Positions 24,510 to 40,700 are shown, counted from the first letter of the stretch. The stretch: DNA of 64,000 nt from Paramecium sonneborni (GCA_905182985.1 CAJJDN010000092.1:108788-172787); one strand, 5' to 3'. Made by a program: numbers and translations. Notes: generated by a model from the sequence alone, not told the origin.

Positions 24510-27500
24510 TCATTCTTCAATTTATTGTAATATCGAATTCAATTTTTTAGTAATAAAGTCATCTAATTTAAGTTTTTCCTTTAATTTTGATATTTCGTTT
24601 TCATCTTAAAGATTGTCAACTTCTTGTTATGTTTCTTCTGTCTCTTCTTTTCTAACAGTGGATTAAAGATCTAAATCATCAATAAATTAAATATTGTCAG
24701 TAAATATCACTCCATCACTTGATCTTTTAATCCAAGGAGCTTCTGGTTTATTCTCTACAACCTTAGGCTTTAAAAATAAAGATTTTATTTACAGATATTT
24801 TTTATAGAAGCTACTCATCAAATAAAATAGGTTAAGAAAGAAATTCAACCATTGGCAAACAAAAAGACATCTTTATTTAGACAGAATATTTTTTTAAAGG
24901 TAATTAGATTGATGGATAAATTGAACAAAGTCTATTTTATTATGGGAATAATTAAAATTCTTATATTTTCTAAAATTCTTCTTCTGGAGGTGTATCTTAT
25001 AAATCATCCCTTAATAATTCCATAAAGATTTATAATTGAACTCGAAATTCAATTTAAGTTAGATGTTCATAGAGCAAAGCTAATGTTTCAAAGGCTTCTT
25101 CAAGATTACCTATAATAACATCTAAAATTGCACAATTATAAAGATGTTCATAGATATTGTATGTCTTATTGTTAAAATCAAAATCTTCAAGAGAATTTGA
25201 ATTAATTAATGAAGTATTCCTTGATTTTTTAGTTTCTTTTTCTTTTAGATCATATGAATAGCGAAGACATTATTTAGCTTTTGAATATTATTACAAATAA
25301 GTATAAAATAAACCTTTATAAAAATAGATATCTGATTATCTAAATATCAAACCTTCTTATTAGCTTTTCTAAATTTTAATAATGGCATTTATACTATCTT
25401 CTAAAATTTTAGTTGATATTTATAAACTAGTTTCCTTAAGTATAGTTAGTACTTGTTTATCAATAATGGCCTCTTAATTTTACATTTCTTCTATGATAAT
25501 AGTAAGTTCATTAAGTGCTAAATTTAACTCTTTTCCATAAATTAAAACTTTAACTTTCTCATATTATCCTTATAAAGTTTTACAATTATTAAATGCTTAG
25601 ATTGCTTCTTCATAAGCTCCAATTAAAAAATAAAGAATTCCTACAGTGTGATAATTTATTGTATATTATTCTTTTAAATCAACATATTTTTTTAAATCTA
25701 AATAAGCTGTTTCTACATCTCCAATCATTGTTAATAATTTATATCTATTAAGATATGATTCTGGATGATTTTAATCCAAACTTAAACAAATAGAAAAATC
25801 ATTCACTGCCTATTTAAATAATTATCGTTAACATTAAAGCAAACCTCTAACATAATAGTGTTATGCTTAATTATCTTCAGATTTTTCAATAGCTTATTCA
25901 AAGTCTAATGCAGATTAATCTAAATTTCCAAGGGCAAAGTGTAATATTCCTTTGTAGAAAAGCAAATTAGATTATTCACAAATTTTTGCAGCCATTTCAA
26001 GTAAATCTAAGGCTTCTTTTAAATACTTTATTCTATTTTCTTCACTCATTTTTTCAAGACTTGAACAATATCTTTTAATTAAAATAATTGCTTAATAAAA
26101 TAATGGTTCTATTTTATTTGGTAGTATTTTATGAGCTTACAAAAACTCTCTTTTACTTTAATCTAATTCATTATCCTCATATTTAATTATACCATGACAG
26201 ATTAGTTTATTATAAAGAGATGCCTATATTTTGTATTATTAAATATACCTTCTCCAAAAGAGTTTCTTAATATAATTCTAAGTCTTGGTTTGCTAAATTA
26301 TACTTTGATAAACAAAAATATCCATATGCTCTATATTAATGTGCTTAAAATTTGAGATTATCACTTTAATGATTCTTTGTGATCATTTCTGTTAACAAAT
26401 GAGTCCCATCTTCAAATTTTCTTTTCATTAAATAAATAGCTCCTCCAACAAAGAGTTCAAACCTTTATAGTTATGTTTTATCAACATCGAGATAAGATGC
26501 TCTATCAAGTTCATGCTACGCAGAATAATAATCATTTTATTCAATCTTTATTTTCACAATTTCATAAAGAGATTTTGTTACTGGCTTTTTTTCACTATTT
26601 AATTTTATTGATTATTCAAATGACAAAAGTGCATCTTGAAGTTGTTCTATTATTAAGTATATTTGTTACTCTATTTTTGCATCAAAATTCCCTTGAAATA
26701 ATAAACTTCAGAATCATTTTAACATATTTCCAGTAAAAGATTAATGTCTTGTTTTGCTTTTTCAAAATCTTTGATATCTAAATAAATCGAAAATCGTTTC
26801 AACAAAATATATTTTTATTTTGAAGACTCTTCCAATTCAATAGCTTTATTTAACTCTTCAATAGCTTAATAAATTTTGTTGGTCTACTTAAAACAATCAC
26901 TTAAACCAACATAACAAATAGGTTTTCTTGAGTTTATTTGCATTGCTGAATTATAATCTTTAATAGCTTTATCATAATTCTTTTACTTTAAAAATAATTT
27001 AGCTCTAAATATCAATGCTTCAAAATATCTATTAAACTAATTAATTCCTAATGTAATCACATTAATTGCATCATTAATATTGTTGTTTTTTCTAAAAGCT
27101 AAGGCTAAATACATATAAACAGTTCTTTTAAATGTTGGAAAAATCTTGATGAGAGTCTAAAATTATTCAATATATTTTTCTTCTTAATCCAAAGACATAT
27201 AACATAATCCTGATATATATAAAGCCTCTGGATTTAAACCATATTTGTTTAGATAATTTTAGAATACTTTCAAAGCTTCTTCTAACTTATTTTCTGTAAA
27301 TAATCTCTTTCCTTCATTAATTTCATTGCTAGTTGTAATTTCATTCTAAACGATATTGTTTCGACTATGGTCTTCAAGATTTTATAAAAAACATTCATCT
27401 TATTAATTTAGATAAAACTATTACAATTATGAGAAGTAACTGAATGAATTTTCTTAATTCTATTACTTGAGGATCGATTAATTTAAGGATTTAAACAATT

Positions 27501-27805
27501 TGTTGAGTCATAGATCACTCGTTTATTTGGTTATTTGTAGTAATTGACTTATTAATGGATCCCATTTCCATTTGTGTGTTAACTAATCGATTTGTTTTTT
27601 ATTCTTGTTACTTCAGTAGTAGGATTATATTATATGACTTTAGATGGTAATTCTGTGAGTTTTACTTAATTAATTACTTCCCACATTAGGTTGACTCCCC
27701 AACTTTAAGACTATAGTAGATGGTTCTTTATAATTATTTTTGGTATGTCTAGACTCTCTTAATTAAGGTGGTCTTGTCAGCCTACTTATAGATTTTTATA
27801 TACAT
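24510..27805 (-). CDS. TPR-repeat protein
   Basis: Long gene of around 1000 residues with tetratricopeptide repeats: NEGKRLFTENKLEEALKVFQ, NKAIELEESSKY, FLKQKNYDKAIKDYNSAMQI, FLIGAYEEAIQAFNNCK. Repeats cover most of the protein; the C terminus is acidic (QSTVRKEETEETQQEVDNL). TPR arrays are protein-interaction scaffolds, common in intraflagellar transport and chaperone complexes, but no specific partner can be named. The first 90 residues need at least two small introns (28 and 20 nt) and no ATG sits cleanly in the favoured frame, so the start at 27805 is approximate. A divergent gene begins 71 bp away. Confidence 0.75.
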
Positions 27806-27876
27806 TTTCTTGGAATATTATTTGAAAATTATGACAATATAAATATTAGATTATTTTAAATAACAAATTGTAAGAC

Positions 27877-28585
27877 ATGCGTAAAAGATTAGGAGCCTTT
27901 CATGCAGATTCGATTGAATAATTTATGCAATTATCTCAATAAACTTAAGAACTTACTTCCAACTATAAATTAAAAGGGAACTTACTTGAACTTAAACAGA
28001 TTTAAGACACTGATAAGGATACAAATGTATTTATTAAATCCAGGATCTATTTAGACATCAACTTAAGGAGAAGAAATTGATCTAAAGGAATATTAAAATA
28101 TCAACATTTTAATTGTTGATAATACTAACTAAATAGAAGACATATTTAAATATTGTGATACTCCTATAGAACCTAAATTTAATTATCATTTAGAATATTG
28201 TTCTAAAGTTGAAACATCAAATTAAAAGCAAAATCATTTTCACTTTTGGATTATTAATTAAGAATCACCACTATATTCAGATCTTATTAATGGTATTTCT
28301 TCTTTAACTATATTTTTAGTTTATTTTACAATTGCTGATGCATACATATATTTATATAGTAAGTCTATGGAACTTGAATTTCAATAATTTACAGAGAAGG
28401 TTAGACTTCTTCACAATAATAAAATCAGTATAATTTACAAAATTGTTAATAGTAAAAGAATCAGTGTAATTTTAATTAATATTTTAAAGAGCATGAACAA
28501 CTTCTAAGATAAGGAAAGTATTAAAGAAGTAACACTTTAAAGTTTAGATGAAGTTCTAAAAAGAATAAAGGATCAGTATTTTTGA
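27877..28585 (+). CDS. hypothetical protein, 226 aa
   Basis: Start ATG, one 28-nt intron (28027-28054) and a TGA give a multiple-of-three model. The N terminus is polar (MRKRLGAFHADSIEQFMQ), the middle has a hydrophobic stretch (SSLTIFLVYFTIADAYIYLY) and the C terminus is helical and charged (EVTLQSLDEVLKRIKDQYF). No family recognised. It converges on the dynein gene, the two stops lying about 120 bp apart. Confidence 0.6.
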
Positions 28586-28706
28586 TTTCATTAGAATTCA
28601 CTTTGCAAAATAATGCATTTTAAGTGATGATTGTTTATTGTTATACATTAGGCATAAAAATTAATAGAAATCATATGTTTAAATAATTTATAATAAAAAT
28701 AATCAA

Positions 28707-31700
28707 TCATTTAATTAAGAAATTATTGCAGTTCCTCTTAAGGTCCAATATTCGGGTTTTTCAGTTTTAGTCATTAAATCCTTTGAGATAAGATTAAATA
28801 AATTACAATAGATAAAATGAAATTAGTTGATTATCCTGTAGTTGAGAGAACTCCAGTTCTGTTTGATGTTTTATAGCAAGGACAACTAATAAGATTAGAT
28901 TAGATAATATTACTTATAAAATTCTTCACCAATCTAATATTCTTCCATTGGTTAGAAAAACATCATGGTAAGTGGGAAGTAAATCTAACCAACTTATTAT
29001 TCGATTAATGTTTCATGTTGATAATCCCAACGTGCTCCTTCTAAATAGAGACCATAAACATATACTCCATCTTTAACTTCATCTCTGATTCTATCTTGTT
29101 CTATATCTAATACTTTAAATTTAAAATTTAGTTTATTAATTGGAATCTTATATTTTCTGGAATGTGTTTGTAATACACCTGTTAAGAATCCTTAAGGATA
29201 GAATAATCCAGACATCCAATAAGCAGGAATAAAATCTTTTTCCATCCAAGATCGAATGAAATTCACACGAGCTATTAAATCTTTAAACCAACTTGAAAGT
29301 GGTTTCAATGTTGAATAGGATTATTTCATCCAATTAGGAGGTATAGAATTATTAAGAAATGCTAAATACATTTCATCCAATTCTGAAGATATAAGCACAA
29401 AACCTTTTATTGCTTATTATAATTAAATCAAAGTCGATTAAATTAATTCTATTAATCTATTAAATTTATCAATCTCTTAAAATAAAACTGTTGATAAAGA
29501 TTAAACACTACCATTTTCTGTAATTTAATAATGTCTTTAATTACATACATTTTTATCTAAAATTTCAGGCAGATTGCTTTAAAAGTAAATGGTTTTTTCC
29601 ATTACAATAATATCAGGAGATTTTTAAGTACTAGTACTACTAACACGTGGTTAAATGGATAATATAATATCCAATATTTTTTAACTCTCTTGAGTTTGAA
29701 ATACAATATTAGCATTTTCATGCATACCAAATACTTCAGGATCTTCTTAATTTGGTAATTATGATATATAATTGATATAATCATCTTCTGGCAGATAATA
29801 AATACCACTATTTGAGAATTTAACATTATTTTCAATATGATCACCTAAATACTTTTTCAATATTGCTGTTAAACATACTCTATCTTAATCATCAGTAACT
29901 CTACCACCATAATTTATTTATCCTATCATAAATTACATAGCATCCCAAGGTACTTCTTCTTCTTAAGCAATAAACATCTTCATCATCTATATACTAATAT
30001 CAAGATCAGAATCATTGAATTCATATGAGATATTGAATCCTAAAGGACCAAATTTCCTTCTCTCTTATACAATTGCATGAAAGAAGGATATACTATAAAA
30101 TAATTATTTGAATAATTTTTGCTAATTATCTGTTTCCTAAAATTCTTGATAAGATCTTAATAAATTTGATTTCAATCCTCTAGGTGGTTCTGTTGTCAGT
30201 TTTAAACCATTTTATAAAGTACTTACAGGAAAGTAAGCAGCAGGCATTGAAGTTAAAAAGATTCTAAAATTATTATGCACTTCAATATGATGTGATGTAA
30301 GTGATTCCATTAATTTTTCTAATTATGGCATCCACGATCTTGCTAAATGACAATTTTAAAGCATAACCCATGTACCATCTTTCTATCCTTTTTAAATTAA
30401 ATTTTCTGCTTTCTTTCCTTATCCTTATCCCAAAGAAATTACATCAATTTAACTTTATTATTCTTTTGCTAATTTAAATAATGTTTATGTAGGATCTGCA
30501 CCTGGAGATAATATAAATATAATAGGAGTTTATGATTCAGATGATTAATAAATTTCATCCATAGAAGAGGAAGCTAAATTAATGTAGAATTCTCCAAACA
30601 ATTCAACTACATATTCAGTTAAGCCAAACATAATTTTTTCAGGTTTTAATGCTTTAATTAATAACAATCTATAAAATGGATTAAGAGTTGTACAAACAGC
30701 AAGAGGAGATTATTTTGGAAATGAAGCTTAATAGATATCATCTATTTAAGTAAACTCTTTCCAATATAATATGTTATTTTTGATATCTGAAGATAGATCA
30801 ATTAATTCTGTTATCTACTCTTAGATACATAAAATTAAATTCCATTAAGAATCTTTCAAAAATATCTTATCAGGGTTTATGATTGGAGTAGATGGTATCT
30901 AATCTCTTAATAATAAATTCCAAGCTGCATTTGAAATTGAACCATTTTATCTCTAAACTTGAGCACAGATGAGGAATGAAAATATCTTTCTATGTTATTA
31001 GAATAGACCTCTACAAATATCCTTGAAAACCGTTTAAGTAATTGTTTCTTCTAAATAAAGCAATCTATCATTTAATAAATCAGTCTTTGGAGTGAGATTA
31101 AGGGATATATTATAAAGTTTTTTAAAATATTGTAGAGAATATTAGTACATTGGATCAATTAAACTCATATCTGAGATGACAAAATATAAAATTGTTCCTC
31201 TTAGAGCAACAGAATGATATAGATTTCTAGATTCATTGATTTATTTTTCTACAATAATAGTTTCTTCAAGAGATTTTTGAATATCTGAAGATTAAAATTT
31301 AGAAACCTCAAGAGTGTGAATCAATTATTCATTATCTAAAATCATTCCTTAAGCGTTTGCTAATAGATCTAAAATGGAATCTTAAGCTTATTTGAGTTAT
31401 TTGTTTGCATTACTCATTTTTATTATAATTTCATCTCTTTACTTTTCAATTTCAGGTTTTTCGAATTTCATTACATCCCCTAATAATTAATCGCATAATC
31501 CTTCAAATGTAATACTGAAATTAATAACAGTGGTTTTGATGAATACTTCTGGTAAATATTATGGATTTGCTATTTTGGTTGTGAAATATAATTTAAATTG
31601 ATTATGATAATCCACTTTTTAATCTCCAACCTTTATGAGTTTACGTCCTTCAATTTCAATAATCTATTTTTATAAAACTGAATCAATAGATGGTTCTAAT

Positions 31701-34700
31701 TTCTCTTCAACTTCTTCTAATAAAACTTCATATCCTGAACTTATACACTACTATAATCCTTTTAAAAAATGCTATTCTGTAAATCTCATAACTTTTAATT
31801 CTTTATTAAATTATTTTAGCCATTTGTTAGCTTATCCTTAAGGATCAATCATCAAAGGCCAACGATCAGCTCTTGTAACAATTACACCATTATCAATTGA
31901 TATTGCATCATTAGGTAAACCACAAATCACCCAATCTCTTATTACTATTTAATTTTCAAGAGTTGTAGATAGAGAATAATTTTCAGAAAATGGAATATCT
32001 AATTCTTTCAATTTCAAAAGAGAATCTTTAATTAATTATTCTCTATATTATCCTGTAAATGCACCTAAATAACTAACAGTACTGGCTGCCAAAAAAACAT
32101 CTCCTATAATTTATTATAACACCTATTCAATCAATTTAATTTAATCTTTCCACCTTATACCTTCATCTGCTAATAAATATGTTAATTTTTCAGCTGCTAC
32201 TAATCTTTTCTTGGTTCTTTCTAATTCTTTTTCTAACTCATTTTTCTTTTCTACTGTTTCATCACATTCTTTTTATAATCTAGCCACCCTATCTCTCACT
32301 TTCTATAACTCATTTTATTTTACTGTTAATTCTTTATTTTTTACTTCAAATTTTTATTACATATCGGCAACCTTCTTTTTTCTAGGTTCTACATCTTTAG
32401 CAATTTTAGAATAACTATCTATTGCTCTACACCACATACAAAGACTTTTACAAGCTTAACTTTTCTGAGCAACATATATTGGATCGAATTCATGTTTTAA
32501 TGTGATTTGCCTTAATTTTCTTAACATTTATTCAGTAATCTAGGTTTTATCATATTTCATCAATCTCTCGGTAAAATCATTACTAATCATAACAGACTTT
32601 GCTGAATTCCAATCTGTTTTCTCTTACAATAATATACAAACAGCTTCTAAGACTAATTGTACTACAGGAGGAGGATTAATAAATCCTTTAATTTCAGCAA
32701 TATCATTTTTATTAATTCTTTATAGAGCTTCTTCTGCTTCTTTAAGTGCTGGTAATGCTTTATTTAATTCATTTTAAGCTTCATCAGCTATAACTTTAAT
32801 TTCAGATGCTTATTGATTGACAATTTAAGCTTCATCATTAACAAGTCTTTCTTTAAGATTGGCTTCACTCTAATCTATAGCTAATTATTTTAAAAATTAT
32901 TCAGTCTTCACAGATTATTCAATCAATTATGGTTATATTTCTTACATTTCTATTTTCAAAATAGCAACAGTCTCATTAGCTTTAAATAATTTATCCAATC
33001 CATCAGCTAATTTCCTTTATATTAATCCATGTTCTTATTATTTTTCAATTAATAAATTAGCGTATAATTATATTTAATCTAAATATGATTTGGGTGTAGT
33101 ATAAACTTATCTTCTTAATTCTCTTGAATATTTATCACATAATTCTGCTACTTAGAGATTGACCTCCATACACATTTATGCCAATTAATCTTTTTATTTG
33201 AGATTAGGTATTTTATCTAAGAACTTATTAGCAACCTCTAATAAAGCTTCCTTAGGCCATTAAGTAAACCAATCAATAGTACAACAATTCACTAAAGATG
33301 GGAATTTACGACATCTAATTCTTAATTAATTACCTACAGGACTCATACAAAGAACAATATGTAATGAATTTCTAATACCCTCTACAAAAAAGGTCCATAA
33401 AGATTCAGGAGAATCTAATCTTTTAGCCTTAATTGCTATAGGTCTAATAGTATTGTAAACTTATTCAAGATCTTCTTTCTTTGAAAATAAATTAGGAACT
33501 TCTCCAGTATTAAGAATATTATTAATATCTTCTAAGAAACTCTCTTAGACTATTTGAGCCTCGTTAAATATAAATGTTAATGGAATTCGTTCTCCTCCAG
33601 TTTTCATAAGAATTTTAATTAAATCTGCTCTAAATGAATCAGCATTATATGTTTTGACAATTTCAATTTAAAAGATCTCAGATCTCATAAGAAAAGAAGC
33701 CAATTTAGTAAGACTCTATTTACCTGATCCACCAACACCTATAAGCATTGCATTACCTCTTGGTTATCTAAATATTCTTGATATTCTTAATATATGTTCT
33801 AAAGCATCATCAAAAAAGACTAATTCCATTTTATCATTAGTAGTCATGATATAATCATCTAATTTATCTTGTAATGATTTAACTATAACTTTTCTTTTCT
33901 CTGTAACTTCCTCATATAAAACATTTGCAGCTTCTAATTTAAGAATATCACTAAACAATATATTATTTGTTATATCATCCTTATTAACACTAAAGTACCT
34001 CATTAATAATTCAATTGCTATATTATAGAACCATAATTTATCTTAAACACTAATTAAACGATCACAAAAGACTCTTGCACATTCATGCACCCATAATTTA
34101 GCAATCGTATCATTATTACTATTACATGAAATAGGTCTTATCATCAGTAATCCTTAAAACACTTTACTAATATCTCTTGAATTAAATGTATAATGAAATT
34201 TAGCAGGAATTGGTAATAATTCTTAAGATATTCTTCTGAATAATTCAACTGTAATTCTAGTAATTTAATCACTAGTTTTTCTTACATTTTCACTAAAGTT
34301 TATACTATTAAAGTAGCCTTTTAAAATTGATCCATAAATCATTTCTAAAATAGAATCAGATTGATTTGGCATATTTAGAACATTGAACTATCTTACAAAT
34401 CTTTAAGATAAATTATTTCTTCCACCTCCTGGAGGACCACCAGCTATTAATATAGTTACATCCTCAATATGTTTCCAAAATAACTTTGTACGATCAAATG
34501 TTCCTTATAATTCAATCATTTATCTCAAAAATTCAATACAAGGCTAAGCACCATATTTCTCTAATGCAGGCATATTAATATCATCAATAAAAATTGCAAT
34601 TGATTCATTCACTCTAGCTCCGAATAATATTTTCCCTTTCTTTATTAATTTAGATTCTATAGCCAATTATGTTTATTTTGATTTTGTCTATGCTGAAAAA

Positions 34701-37700
34701 TTCAATAACACAGGTTAAACACTCTCATTCAATTTCATTTCAAAAAGTAATGATTACGCCAACATAGACTTACCAACTCCTGTTTACCCTGTTATTAATG
34801 TAGGTGTTTATTCTCTAATTAATAATTACATAATGTATTGAAATTTCAATGTATCAACTGTTTGAACGACTATGCTGAAAAATGATTGATCTTTTACAAA
34901 TTAAAACTCTTGCAATTGAGATTCCCATGATAACAATGTTGTGAAGTCATTTTAGTCAACATAGAAATCAAATATTGTATCTCCTTTTGGATAAAGTAAC
35001 GATTGAAATTGGTCTTTTACGTACGTGGCAATCTAAAATTATAATTAATAGAATAAATAATATATATATATGTATAGATGTGAATATGATTATAGAATAT
35101 TCCCAACAATAATTAAACAAAGTTTAAACTGACATCTCTTCATTTAATTACCTCTTGGAATTTAATCTTTGCAGGTACCTTATCCCATCTATTTATATAC
35201 TCAAATAGAAGGGGGCTAATTTCACTGCAAAATTAAGATTTTGATATATATAATTAAGTATTATACCTTCTCATAAAATTTCTAATCAAATGATGAACAC
35301 AAACCCCAAATACAACTATATGCAAATACAGCTGTAATCTATTTAGGTAATTCAGTAGATTTCTAAACTAGAATCGATTTCAAAAAGTATGTGAAGATGT
35401 TACAAACACTCTTCACTCTCTAAATTTCTATTGTAATGAATGGTTCTTCAAAATGTTTGAGTTTATCTGCTAAAAATTTATATTAAGTTTTAAATAGATT
35501 TCTAATTAAATCTAAATATTTTAATTCTATTTGAAGTGATTTCTTAGACTTTTCTTTCATTTGATTACAACATTAAATTTAACCTTTTTTTTAATCTGAA
35601 AATGTCTCTTCAATCCAACACTCCACATAATTGTACCAATTTACATCTTCAACTGTCATATAAACCATTCCACATCTACTTACAGTTGCTGGAGATGCTA
35701 CTGATAAATCTTGAACTTCAAATAACATTCTTAATTCATGTCTTAATTTAATTCTTTCTGAATTAGCCAAACATAAAGTCATTGAATCATCTAAAACAGA
35801 ATTCATATTCTCTATCCATAAAGCATCTACTGGTCCATCAAAAACAATCCAATGTCTCTCCTTACTATTATTGCATTCTCTTATTATTGAACTTGCTAAA
35901 CCATCTTGCCATTCATTTGTAAATGGATCCACTTCTCCATAAAGTTCTCCCATTGATATTGACTTTGGATTCAAAATTACATATTACAATTCTTAGAATC
36001 TTTGATCCTATGATAAATTCTATACTTTTATTTCACTTATTGTTTCAGCCAATATTTAATAACAATTAGTCTTGCCTGATCCACTACCTCCTACAATCAT
36101 TGTTCCAAATCTTACATTCTAAGTATCAAATAATTGTAACATTTTAGTTGTGAAAGCTGGTATTATTTACAATTTAAATTATTTACATTTTTTGTTTAAT
36201 TATTATTCCAGAAATTCAAATGGTGAATTGGCTATTTCAACTTTTGGAAATAGATCCTAAATTAATGCCATAAATAATGGAATATCATCTTTAAGGAATT
36301 TAGGAATGTTAGCATCGCGCATTGCCTTTATTAGAACAATATCTTCAGGAATTGTTGTATCTGCTCTTTTTAATGAACCAGCCATAACAAGCAAAGATTT
36401 AACTGCTCTCATACCAAAATCATAATGATCTTATTATGATAACTGTTAGGATGACAATTTGTATAATTAAACCATTTTGCTTGATAAATCATTAGCATTT
36501 TCAAATCCTTCAGCAAATAACATAATTTCAGCAATTAATCTATAATCTGGAATCATCATAGCCACAGGTCTAAAGAGTGATTTTAAATTATCTGGTAATT
36601 CCGTTCTTCCAGCATAACCTGGATTCATAGTAATAAATACTCCATAAGTATTCTTCAATTAGATATGTCTTCCATCAAAGAGAAATTCATTTAATTATTA
36701 GAGTTATGCAATACGAATAGTCAATAATTATTGTGCAATAACAGAAAGTACTTCAATATCGATTCTATTGAATTCATCTAAACATGCCCATGCACCTTAT
36801 TATGCTAATCCACTAAACAATTTATTCATGGTAGCAGCAGTAATTTAATCTGAACAATTAAACACAATACAATATCTTCCTAAACACTTAGCTAAATCTT
36901 TTGTAGATTCTGTTTTTCCTGTACCAGCTGGTCCTGCAGGAGCTGCTCCTAATTAATTAGTTAAGGCAGATGTAATTGTAATCCAGCAACGATCTGTAAG
37001 TGGAGTAATAACTAATCGACTAGTAGGTCCTAAATACTCATATCCATAATGAAAGAGACTTGTAACCTATTTAACTAAACAATCATCATATTCATCATCC
37101 CAATAATATCTTAATTGTTATTACCATTAGAAATCAGAAGTCGATTCAATACTATTATCAGCTAATTTTAGAACTATATCTCTATTATGAACATCAGTTG
37201 TAATTAAAGAGACAATAGTTTTTCTTTATACAACAGTTAAATCCCCTCTAACTAAAGCTGTGAGTTATTTCAATTACATTTCCATCATATCATGCCATTC
37301 ATAAAGAGCATTAGCTTTAACACTAGATTCATTTATAGCATCTTCAGTATTGATAGACCATAATATTTAACTTACAACAGCAACAATTTGTGATTTATGA
37401 TTAAGTATCCAATCAGTTTTAGTTTTTTACATTCCATTCAAATAATCTTACAAACCTTATTTACACAATTTACGCAAAGTTTCTACCATTTCCAATTCTA
37501 ATAAATGTAACCAGGTTTCTACATTACCTCTAGCAGGAATAGATTTGTAATATTAAATTAATTCACCATCAATAGAATGAATTCCTTAGATAACATTTGG
37601 TTAATCACCAAAGTATAATTTAACTAATGCTTCAAAACATTAACCTAAATGAGATTAGACTGAATTTATATCCGTTTATTTAGAAAGAATCTCTAATAAT

Positions 37701-40700
37701 TCATCATTAGATAAGAAATAAAATCTTGGAAATGATCCTCTTTTTACTTCTAAATAATCTTCTAAAGATTTCTCTATTTATTCCAAAGTTTCAAGCGTTT
37801 TAGTTAGATTATCTAACATATTTTACATTGCTAGCAATCTCATAATTTAAGGTCTTAAATTAACTTACTTGACTATTTTCTTAATCAATCTATCACAACT
37901 ATCAAACAATTAAGATTCATTAGATAATTATTTTTTAATATCTTAACTACAAAAGATACTTTCTAAATACATCCATTTTTTTTAACATTCCACCCATTTT
38001 TCTATAATATCTGATAATAATAATAGATCAGACTAAAACTTTTCAGCTCTTTATCTTAAAGGTCTAACATATCTGCTAGCTAAGATATTTGACATATTAG
38101 CTAAACCTTCATCAAATAGTTGAATTAATTCTTCAACTTCTCCTAAAACCATTACATCTAATTGATCCTTATATGGTTTTAACTTCAATTCTACTTCATT
38201 CCATTAACTCTCTAATGTTTTTAATTAATTATTAAGAGAATCCTCTTAAGCTGCCTTAACTGCAATTTCTGTAATCATCTCATTATGTTATGCTACATTC
38301 ATATCCAATAATTTATTCAATGTAAATTACTAATCATTTATATCAAATTCTTATCTAACCAATTATTTTATTTCTTGCCAATGTGTCTATTATAAATATT
38401 GAGAACGTAATGCTGTAACTACTGGAATAGTATCTTTGAATTCCCATACAATCTTCTTTAAATATGTTATCACTCTATTTTCTTATAAATTCTTTTCACA
38501 CCTTTATACAATTCTCACAAACCCTTCTGTTTTTTAAGCTATCTCTTTTGCATTTATTGAAGTGAATTATAATTATTACCATTCTTATGATAGTTTTCTG
38601 AAATCCTAAATTCCTTACCACATTCCTAATCTTAAATTTAATTACTCTCTAGTATTCTCTAATACTTCATATTAAGCTTACTCTTAACTTTAAAGTATTT
38701 CTTCATATTAAGTATATAATTGAGCACTCTATTCTAATTATTTTGTCTTTGCATCAATTTCGCTTAATTCCTTTATAGCATCTTCTAAATCTGTATTTAA
38801 TGTTAAGAATTTATCTTTACTTACTGCTTCACTCACATCCATACATTCCCCTTTCAATTTATCTATACGTTCTTTTAATGTCTTTTTAAATTTCTCAATA
38901 TTTTTGGCTGTATTATTATCTGCATCTGATAATGCAACATTCAAAGAAGACTCTAAAGTATTTAATTCTTATGATAAGTCCTTATCCTCTTTCTTCAATG
39001 ATTATAATTTACAATCTTGAGCTAATGTTATTATATTGATAGCTGTTTCTATTTCTTCTCTCTTTTAAGGCAATTCCTTAGTTATACGATCTACAGAATT
39101 CTTCTATTCTATGAATTCCTCAATCCTTATCACCATAATATTTAGAGATTTTATTGATTAAATTAACCATATTTTCAATAACTAAGCTCTATTTCTAAAC
39201 AATTGTAAATATAGTTCCTCTAATTATATTAATATTTATGATTGTCGAGCACTTAATTAGTTTTATATATTTTATATCTTGACTCTATAAAGACCTATAT
39301 CTACTTAAGGTATCAATTTTTATTGTAAAATATTTTCGATTAATTGTGCACTCTTCAAAGTGCATGCAAATATCTTTGATTAAAACATCAATTTTGGATT
39401 TTATAATTATGATATTTCACTCTTCTCCTATCTCCAAATCAAATTTAAATATTCATTAAATTCTTTTTAAAAGTTTTCTAATTTCTCAAATGCTTAATCC
39501 AATTCTAATGAAATTTCATGCATAAATATATTGTTCATTGGATGCTCTTTAATCCAATATGAAGGATTAAGATTGATTGAATCTGGCTATGTCCATTTAT
39601 CTCCAATTATTTCATCCCATTCTTCCAATGCTTAAACATACTATAAGAAATCAGGATGTTTACTCCATCTCTCTATTACTTAAATCTAATCCAATCCATC
39701 GCAAAATGCTTCCTAAATTCTACTTAGAAAATCTCTCTTTGAAGGATATACCTCTAATTATGTTTCATAAAGGTTCTAAACTTCCCTTTTATATACCATT
39801 TCAGGATCCTCTAAATAATCTTCCTATAATTCCATTGCTTGATTTTAATTCTAACTATTTTAACTTTTCTTCTCTACTTTCTCATTTACCTGTACTTTTT
39901 CTTCTTTCAATCTTATACATTCTTATAAATCAAAATTTAATAAATTTTCATTTAAAGTATCCCAAGGTACTTGTTATCTTTCTATATCAAGATCACCATC
40001 TATTGGATTAAATCTTAATTCAATAGTGAAAATTGGATCATATTCTTAAATATCCCTTTTTTCATCTTCATCTTCTGTTAATTTCGGTAATTTTCTATTA
40101 TTTCTACTACACTATTGAACTTTAATTAATTTATCTACAAACTCTGTTGCTGATTTTATGTAAATCTATCCTAAAGATTAAACAGCAATGAAATCTAATA
40201 AGTAAGCTAATCTTAAAAATTTAATAAATTCTGTTCTCATTAATGCTCTATGACCATAATCCATTCTTTCTGGAAATCCAAAGGTCTCTATAATTTATTA
40301 TTTTTTATCAATCTATCTAGATTAAGCTGTTGTTTTCTCTATTTTCAATGGCACATGATCATCATCTGATTACTTCTCTTAATTTATTTATGTTCTTAAC
40401 TTATCTATTACAGTTTTAAGACCTGAAATACAATTTTCTTTCATCTTTTTAGATTAGATCAAAATTTTCTCCACTAATTTATTCCTCTACTTCTGTTATA
40501 ACAAACTAAATTCTTACAAACTCAGATATTAATCTTTTTTGTCAGTTAATTCTTCTTCTATTTTATCTATATCTACTATTCTTAATGATTCAATGTCATA
40601 ACATAAACTTCGATGAGTGACTATTAATTTTTAATATATTGGATTCAAAATTAACATTTTCTCACATAATTATCCTTAAACAATTGAAGTTCTTTGATAA

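Noticed and set aside
35033..35151. Retained internal eliminated sequence with canonical ends
   Set aside because: Searched by eye for the TA-flanked end consensus on both strands; no pair of matching ends was found, so only the length anomaly is reported.
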